This document shows, piece after piece, positions 9,148-17,000 of a DNA stretch of 42,972 bases. A program made the translations under genes and the position numbers. Within the stretch, counting starts at the first letter, position 1; each line of letters opens with the position of its first letter. Where the stretch lies: the NCBI RefSeq assembly GCF_947169445.1, contig NZ_CAMVPU010000033.1:1-42972 (forward strand), given 5' to 3'. The notes under the pieces were generated by a model. That model saw nothing but the letters and a program-made list of their open reading frames with translations. It was not told where the DNA came from and did not search any database. This DNA is from an uncultured Butyrivibrio sp. Lineage in GTDB: Bacteria; Bacillota; Clostridia; Lachnospirales; Lachnospiraceae.

Positions 9148-9176
9148 GCCGAGCGGGGTCACTGCCCCCACTCGGC
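9148..9176. terminator. GC-rich hairpin after the tip 3 immunity gene
   Basis: Stem GCCGAG (9148-9153) / CTCGGC (9171-9176), extended by GGGG/CCCC with one mismatch. Four T's follow on the plus strand (GCTTTTACC); the minus strand has only CCTTAAAG. It lies 19 bases past the stop of the gene at 9195 and 42 bases before orphan tip 2, so it marks a cassette boundary. Terminator activity on the minus strand would be weak. Confidence 0.5.
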
Positions 9177-9194
9177 GCTTTTACCTAAAATCGG

Positions 9195-9659
9195 TTATTC
9201 CGCCTCTTTTTTATCGCAATACCGTCCGTTACCATTATGCTTTTCTATGTCCTTGAGCTTTATATTTTCATCACGGTTTACCGTTATTTCCAAGGAATAA
9301 AGAATAATAACAATTCTATTCTTTGGCATAAATGTCGTATTATCATAAACCATACCCTCTATAAGCATTTTACCATCCCGTCCCAGAATATCTGTAATAA
9401 TCACGTACTCATCTAGAAAATGCCCCTTCTCAATATCGCATAAATGGTACAATTTTCCAATTACATTTAACTCTGTATCAATGGAATACTCAAATACCTG
9501 AACATCATAATTAATATCTTCAAATGCAAAAAACTCAATTTCATAACACTTATTATCAATTCCATATACACTAAAGCAGATTGAATCATTTCTAACACAA
9601 AATGAATCCACTCTCGCATCATGCATATAATGGTTATTTACAAAATCCTGTATCTTCAT
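9195..9659 (-). CDS. Probable immunity protein for orphan tip 3
   Basis: A 154-residue soluble, acidic protein. The start ATG 9659 (MKIQDFVNN) has GGAGA at 9668-9672, eight bases upstream. A longer frame to 9707 would overlap the toxin and lacks this RBS. It begins 17 bases after the stop of the tip 3 toxin reading, the standard toxin-immunity spacing here. It looks like a beta-rich fold (alternating hydrophobic strands such as YEIEFFAFEDINYDVQVFEY). The family is not recognised. The cognate toxin copy carries a frameshift, so this immunity gene would protect against a toxin present only in silent form. Confidence 0.68.
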   Translation of the reverse strand: MKIQDFVNNHYMHDARVDSFCVRNDSICFSVYGIDNKCYEIEFFAFEDINYDVQVFEYSIDTELNVIGKLYHLCDIEKGHFLDEYVIITDILGRDGKMLIEGMVYDNTTFMPKNRIVIILYSLEITVNRDENIKLKDIEKHNGNGRYCDKKEAE

Positions 9660-9676
9660 AAATATCGTCTCCAAAA

Positions 9677-10263
9677 TTATATATCCCAACCAAAACTTCT
9701 TAACCATTCAATCATTTTTTTAGTCAAGTGCGGGATTATCTTACCTCCTTCATGCCCCCATGTTCCATCTTTATTAAGTGTTTGGTACATATCCCCAAAA
9801 TGCACATGTGGCTGCGTTACGTTACCACTTGTGTTAACTCCATCAACTCTTTCTATCCCTTTAGGAGCTAAACCTTTCATTATTGCTCTATTCATCTGAT
9901 TTACCAAATCCGCCATAGCGCACATATTATGTACGAGAACTTCGTTATCTCCTACAAAATATGTGTGATAATCTTCTACCGCAAATTATATACAGGTATA
10001 GGGCTCTGCAGATGCTCCCAGCGCACAGTCTGAAGATGTAATTCATTTCCTTCGGAATCCACAAGTACGGAATGTTCACTTAATTCACCAGCTGGAACAA
10101 AACCACGGTCCTTTACATAGAATGGGTGTGATGGAGTAGTTATTATCTCTTCATCATCTATAATAAGGTGAACAAGTTCAGATGATTCATTTATATACGC
10201 CTCAAGAACACGTTTGTATTCTACATCTCCTGTCTCAGGGTCCTCTGAAAGCACTATGTCTCC
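9677..10263 (-). pseudogene. Orphan Rhs tip 3 (HINT end plus toxin), frameshifted
   Basis: Homology to the HINT domain starts abruptly at GDIVLSEDP (about 10263) and runs through PSHPFYVKDRGFVPAGELSEH. Near 9983-9985 the run of four A's in the other copies is three here, a one-base deletion. The upstream frame therefore ends at VYNLR-stop, and the downstream frame (9677-9925) carries FAVEDYHTYFVGDNEVLVHN and the toxin. The tip of about 80 residues contains QPHVHFGDMY, LNKDGTWGHEGG and WLRSFGW, a DGTW-type ending common in Rhs toxins, probably nuclease-like (weak recollection). It has no promoter, start codon or Rhs core, so it is a minimal donor fragment. Confidence 0.85.
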
Positions 10264-10270
10264 AAAATTG

Positions 10271-10310
10271 GTACCAGTCACTGTGAAAATAAGTTCACAG
10301 TGACTGGTAC
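10271..10310. terminator. Perfect 16-bp hairpin at the edge of orphan tip 3
   Basis: Arms GTACCAGTCACTGTGA (10271-10286) and TCACAGTGACTGGTAC (10295-10310) form a perfect stem with an 8-base loop. TTTT follows on the plus strand; on the minus strand, the direction of the array, CAATTTTGG follows. It begins only seven bases from where Rhs homology stops, so it could be the terminator of the main toxin/immunity operon or a boundary signal. Confidence 0.65.
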
Positions 10311-10364
10311 TTTTATCTTATGGATTAATAAGGCTCAAAAGTGGTCCCTACACTTTCTTAATAT

Positions 10365-10700
10365 CTAAATACATGGATCCTCACTATATATTACAGAAAC
10401 TCCATCATGTATTTTTTCAAAACTGAAGGCTTCAATTAATGAGTAAAAGCAATCAAGCGTATTATTAAAAGCCTCTTCTTGCGTATCTCCTCGTCCAATC
10501 ACATTTATATATTCCCTATTATCGTTTTGAACAAGCAAATTAGCATATCCGCAAAACTTTCCTTCCATATTTTCATATATTTTTACTTTGTATCTTGCTG
10601 CTGGCGCCTTTACTACATCCCAAACATCATACTCTGCAACACATTTTTCAATCGCAATTACATTACTATTATATTTTTTTAAGTCTTTCCAGCTATTCAA
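10365..10700 (-). CDS. Second immunity-like protein behind the main Rhs gene
   Basis: A 111-residue soluble protein. Translation starts at TTG 10700, supported by GGAGG at 10707-10711, six bases upstream. It looks like a distant paralogue of the neighbour at 10743-11060: both have a KVxIY/KVFQV strand, a central G-rich turn and a GRGDTQEEAFNNTLDCFY / GRTVEEVINRTVEYLY segment. The fold may be a small alpha/beta domain of the HicB-like size range, but that is speculation. It probably shares an operon with the active Rhs gene. The role is inferred from context. Confidence 0.62.
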   Translation of the reverse strand: MNSWKDLKKYNSNVIAIEKCVAEYDVWDVVKAPAARYKVKIYENMEGKFCGYANLLVQNDNREYINVIGRGDTQEEAFNNTLDCFYSLIEAFSFEKIHDGVSVIYSEDPCI

Positions 10701-10742
10701 CTTATACCTCCATTTAAAGATTAAGAAATAAATGGCCTTTAC

Positions 10743-11060
10743 TTAATACATATCAAAATCCATATAACCAATCTTGTTATCTAAACTTTCAACATTTTCT
10801 CCAATGACCTTATATAAATATTCAACAGTCCTATTGATAACTTCTTCAACAGTTCTTCCTTCCATACATATGCCATAGTATGCTCCAAGCTTATCCGCAA
10901 TAGTAATGCTTGTAATTCCCTCGTAATAATTGTCATTGACCTGAAACACCTTAATGCCAAATCTCCTGTCAGGAATGATCTTTACTCTAATTAAATATTC
11001 TCCAACCTTTTTCTTAGGTTTTATATGACCCTTGGCCATCCTATTCGTCCAATCTTCCAT
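10743..11060 (-). CDS. Cognate immunity protein of the main Rhs toxin
   Basis: A 105-residue basic-then-acidic soluble protein starting at ATG 11060. AAGGGGG lies about six bases upstream, and the TAA stop of the Rhs gene (11070) overlaps this RBS, so the two are translationally coupled. That arrangement is the hallmark of toxin-immunity pairs. Sequence landmarks are GIKVFQVNDNYYEGI and EEVINRTVEYLYKVIGE. The family is not recognised, but it resembles the next gene downstream (10365-10700). It should bind the toxin domain at residues of about 2654-2750 of the Rhs protein and protect the producing cell. Confidence 0.75.
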   Translation of the reverse strand: MEDWTNRMAKGHIKPKKKVGEYLIRVKIIPDRRFGIKVFQVNDNYYEGITSITIADKLGAYYGICMEGRTVEEVINRTVEYLYKVIGENVESLDNKIGYMDFDMY

Positions 11061-11069
11061 ATCGCCCCC

Positions 11070-14000
11070 TTAATGGTTTATAAGGCCAAAAGAGATAATA
11101 GTTCCATCAGGTGCAACATCAATGTATTTACCATTTTTCATGAACCTAGTTGCACCCTCGACAAATCCATCTAGTGGTTTACCAGTAGCGCCTCGCAGGT
11201 TTCTTAAAAAATTTAATGCTTTCTGATAATAGTCAGGTACAGAATCTGCACCGACCTCATCTCCATGTCTAATAAAATGGTCTTCCAATGAATTAATAAT
11301 TGAGTCATAACTGCCCTGATTCCAATTACTGTACGCCCCATATCCATCATCCAAACCACACGTATTATGCACAAGTACTTCTATATTCCCTACAAAATAG
11401 GTGTGATAATCTTCTACCGCAAAATTATAAACATGTATAGGGCTCTGCAGATGCTCCCAGCGCACAGTCTGAAGATGTAATTCATTTCCTTCGGAATCCA
11501 CAAGTACGGAATGTTCACTTAATTCACCAGCTGGAACAAAACCACGGTCCTTTACATAGAATGGGTGTGATGGAGTAGTTATTATCTCTTCATCATCTAT
11601 AATAAGGTGAACAAGTTCAGTTGATTCATTTATATACACCTCAAGAACACGTTTGTATTCTACATCTCCTGTTTCAGGATCCTCAGAAAGAACATACTCA
11701 CCAGCTTTGATGTCTTCTATCGGAACCAGCCCTTCATCTGTTGAAATAACTGTCCCCGCCACAAAACAGGATAATCCTTCAATTCCGCCAACAACAGCTG
11801 CTGTTGCTCCACCAACTATTGTCCCTCCGAGAAATGCGTCCGCAGCGGCATCATATGCTGCCCGCCATATTTCATCGGAGCTCGCTCCTTTAGCATATGC
11901 TATTCCGGCGCTTATTGCCCCAATCGCCACAGAACAGAATGCCTGGCCAGCAACCGCTGCAATAAACACTGTCTGCAAAGCACAAGCTGATATGCCCAGT
12001 TCAGGAGCAATTGCTGCTATTCCCGCTGCTAAAGCGATGGTTGCAACAATAGCCAATCCACAGCCTATTTTCTGCTCATTGCTCATTTGCGGCCACATTC
12101 CGGAATCATCTATCTTATTTACCGGATCATTATCGCAGTATGCAAATAAATTGAAGCCATTTACATCAGAAGATACACCAGCTATCTGTGAATCAGCACT
12201 TATAAACCTATGCACCTTAGGATCATAGTACCTTGCATTCAGATAATAGAATCCCGTCTCCTCGTCGTAATAGTATCCCCTGTAACGAAGCGGGTTCTTG
12301 TCAAGAATCCCCTGCTCATCCCGAATGGTAACTTCCTTCTTCTTAATCGTAGTGGTAAAGACGTTCTCAGTCTTTGATACTGGATTGCCCCAGAGATCAT
12401 ATTCGTAAGTTCCAACAAGGGTTGAATCGCTGCACCTATAGATTCCTATGATGTCGCCTTGACCATTTCTTGTATAGAAATAGTAGGTTTCTTTGCTATA
12501 ATTACCATTTTCCTTTTCCTGGTAGCCAATCTCTGTTACTAATCCGTCAGCATCATAATAGAAGTTTAGTCTGTACTCATCAGTCTCCTGAGCAAGAAGC
12601 ATTCCTGCATTGTAGATGTATACAGTCTTTTTTCCATCAACATCCTTTGAAAGTCTCTGTCCGTCACTAAAATAGCTGTACTCATATGAATGATCACTGT
12701 TTGAGACCATGCAAAGGCTTCCGCTACTGGTATCCCAGGACATGTCATAGCCAAGATACTTTTTGGGATTGCCGCAATCATCATAGATTATCTCATTTCC
12801 ATTATAGCTTATTAGCTTGTCTCTCCAAACAGCATCATAAACATATTCCCCTGTATCATCTTCATTCTTGTCGTTATCATGTACGAGCTCGGAAATGATA
12901 TTTCCACCGGCATCATAAGTATAGTAATAGTACTTTACAGTTCCATCCTTATACTCTTCTTTTGCTCTGACCACCTGTCCAAAAGCATCATAGTTGTAGG
13001 TCCTTGTCGGTTCAATGATTGCTACAGTACGACTATATGGAACATTGTACTCTTCCTGAATACCGGTTATGTTTCCCCTGTCGTCATAATCATATGTAAA
13101 GCATGAATCTATGGTCTTTGGCGATTTTCCAATGGTGTTTGCATAGGTCTCAACTCTGTTCTGGGTTCCTGTATATGACTTTGAGGACGCCTCTGCTTTC
13201 TTGTATCCCACATGAGTGAAAAGCCGCTTTGATACAACAACCTTTTCCCTGGGAGAATACTCTGTAGCTTTGAGTCGTCTTAAACTGTCATATCCATACT
13301 TTTTGAAACTGTTATCCGGGAAAATATTTTTTGCATTATTGCCATCCTTGGCATAAGTATACACATAGCTCTTTATCTGCCTGATGTTACCTTCTTTTAT
13401 TTCTTCGTTAAGATTCTCCACCTTGCCCAGAGTATTATAGATATACCAGAGCCTGCTGTAACAGTCTATGCCTTCCTTTGACCCGGTTACGGCAGAGTCT
13501 GTGACTTTCCCTGTATCACCATAGGCAAAGTTTGTCTCAAAACCTGTATATTCGTCTCTGTGAACCGCAAGATTACCATCATTGTAATATCTGTAGCTGT
13601 CCACATGATCCTCTGTGCCTTCAAGAGTACTTCTTACTTCTGATATATTTCCATACTCATCGCTTTTTGTAGTTGTTGTCCTGCCATCAGCATATGTTGT
13701 ACTTTTAAGGCTGCCATTATTATCACCATAGTTATTGGTTTGAATCGGTATGCCAGCAATTGTTGTGGCTATTACATTTCCAAAGTCGTCGTATTCATAG
13801 CCATAGGTAAAACCATTATGTTCTATGCTCTCAAGATCAGAATCATTCTTATATTTATAACTTACAGTACGAGTCGCACTGCCATCCGTCTTTGTAACCC
13901 CCGTGATTCTGTCATCTTTACCATATTCGTAGTTTACAGTAATGCGTTTCTTTACATCTCCTGTAAACCAGTAAACGATTTTGTTCTTAACTGATTCTAT

Positions 14001-17000
14001 AAAGTCAAGGTCATAGTCTTCAATACAGTAGCAAGTGTCATAGCCTGGCTGTTCCTCAGAAAGCAGAAACCCTCTATTAGAGTCATATTCGTAGTAAGTG
14101 GCTTCTCCTGATTCATCTGTTTTTGAGGAAAGATAATTCCCATCATCCGAATAGGAGCAGGATGTATGAAGTTCCAGTGGCTTATTTGTAGCATTTCCCT
14201 CCTCATCCCTTGTAATGTCCACATGGGTCGAGACCGTCTTCTGGTTTCCGTATTTATCATATGTCATATGGGCAGAAGGGCCAACGCTTGCCTTTACACT
14301 CGTATTGTTATTCGTAGAATCATAGTTGTAGTTATAAGTTACCCCACCAGGTGTAACCTTTTTGTTCATACGTCCGTAGGTGTCATAACCATAAGCAGTC
14401 TGCTTTTCAGAAACACATACGCCAAGTACCCTTCCGCTGCTGTCATACTTTTTACTCTGAATATTTACTTTTGACAGCTGAAGACCGTCTATATAAATGT
14501 CGCCGATGTTATCATAAAAATTTATAGAAAACTCAGTCTTTCCCCACTGGTGTGCAGGAAGGATAAGAGTAAAATACTTCCAGCCTTCGCTGTAGTCATC
14601 AAGCTCCAGAGTCGACTTAAGGACCTGCGCATCGCTTTTATGATAGGCCTCTACCGTAAGCACCCTGTTTGTCCTTATTGGGGTTGTATCCGTTCGCACA
14701 AAGCCTGAGAAGATATAAGAAGCTGTCTTTTTCCCAAGATCCACGCTGCACTTAAGATACTTGTCTTTCCCTGGTTCTCCCTTTATGTGATAGCAGTTAT
14801 CACCATCAATGCCGTCTTTTATTATCTCATCACTATATTTTACGTTCTTGAAATTTTTCCATTCATCAGGAAGACTTCCGTCAGGATTATCGAAATTGCC
14901 GTCTTCAAGTATATTGTAATCGTTGGCAAGATCTCCATTCTCTAGCTGAGCACAGTCGAAAACAAGCGCTCCTGAAGGTTTGTCTCCGGTCCTCTTAGCG
15001 TTTATGCAAACTGTCACATCGCTTTCATGTTTAAGATCAAATGATACCGAAAGTCTCTCCCATCCATCTCCTATCTTTTTACTTGTTGTCTCTGATATAG
15101 CCGAACTTACAGCAAGCTCTTCATTGCCATCTCTTACTGATAGCCATCCTTTGGCGTCGTTTAAGTTTATCCCCTTCGCGTAGCAGGAAAAAGTGTATGA
15201 TCCCGATTTCAGATTACTTATGGTCTGTGTTTCTGCAGTTTTCTGTCCATCAAGCTTTGACGCATTAAAGTTCAGAGCATATTTTCCGATATATGGAGCC
15301 TTTGCACTGTCAAATACGCCATCTCCCTCCCATAAACCTTTTCGTTCGAAACTGTGATTCAAAAGATAATTATGGGTTGGCCTTCCTGATACGGCATTAT
15401 CCTTTACCTTATTTCTCACTCCTTCATCCGCTTCAGCATCATCCTGGGCAGCTGATGAGCTTGTTGTCTCAGTGGAACTGTAACTTGTTGGCTTACTGCC
15501 TTTTTCAAGCTGGATATTATCGAACCAGGCTGTGCCATCACCGACAGCGCACATATAAATATAAATCTTGGTGTCATTATCAAAAGTGTATGTAGTCCAA
15601 AACCTTTTAAAATCATCCTCTTCGTATCTTGAAAAGGTCTGTCCTTTTTCCGGTTCCATACAATACTCTTGGTAAATGACAGCTCCGCCATCGACTTCTC
15701 CACTGGTATGAATCACATATGAGATTGTGTATGTTCCTGCAGGTACTTCTTTTGTTTGATAAAAGAATGCAGCTTTATCCTCTTTGCATATGTTGATTCT
15801 GGCTGCCTTTTTTCCAAGATATACCTTATCGTTAGCATGAAGATTAACATTTTCGCTACACCCTTCCGGTATTATCCAAAAATCCCTTTCATCCTCGAAT
15901 CCGGAATTATCAATGAGGTTAACAGCCTTAGAGGGCCTCTGGTCATCAAATGAAGTCTTGGCATAGTGCTTTACCCCATCCGTATAGGTAACTGCATTTG
16001 CACCAATAACCTCTCCTTTACTGTTCTGGGAATAAACAGATACAACACGTCCCTTTTCATCAAAGACTTCCGTGTTGAATACATCATCGCCATCACCATA
16101 ACAATCATTCTTTCCACTGAATCGGTATGTCACTGTGCTGTTATTGCCATAGTTTATCGAATAGGTCTGACCAGTTTTTCCGCCCCGCGCTTCGCTTACC
16201 TGTACAATCCTTCCACCTGCATGTGTAAAGTTAATACTGTAACCGGAATCATCCTGCATACTGCAAAGAAATCCATCTTCATAGTTATATACTGCTTCTT
16301 TTAAACAGGAACCGCCCTCTTCCTTTAAGTACTCGATTCTTGTAATATCACCATCATTGTATGAATACTTATTTTTACCATCATGCCTTGGATCTGTTAC
16401 TGATAAAAGCCTGTCCTGCTCATCATAACTAAGTTCAGATCTGTTTCCCACAGCATCTGTAACAGAAGTGATATGATACTCTTGCGGAATCATCTCTTCT
16501 GCCAGTGCTTTAATTTCATTTGCAGCCTTAACTGCATTTCCTGCAGATGATGTAAGATTCGATCGCTTTCCCTCCGATAGATACAGTTTCTGCTGCTGAA
16601 GCTTCTTTTTTATGTTCTGCAACTTAGTAGCAATACGGATATCAGTCTTAGCCCTGGCACCGGAGCACAGTGAGTCAGTTATGCTTATACCATTTATGAT
16701 TTCAGACTCAATGGCATCTGAAATAGTCTTTAATTTTTCTTTTCCTCCAGATAATTCTTTGATTCTGGAAAGGCTCTCTGTAAGTTCGTCAAAACCTGAT
16801 AAATCTTCAGTAACTTCACCATATGCTTCCAGAGTAAGCGCTATCTCGTTTCTTTCCCTTTCTATCTCTTTGTTATTCTTGTTTTTTGGATTTTTCCCAT
16901 TTTCATATTTATTGGAATCAGTGATAAGCGCAAGGCATCCGTTTTTGTCAAAGTACTTTACTGTAGATGAGCTTTTATTGATCAGTTTTAGAGGATAAGT

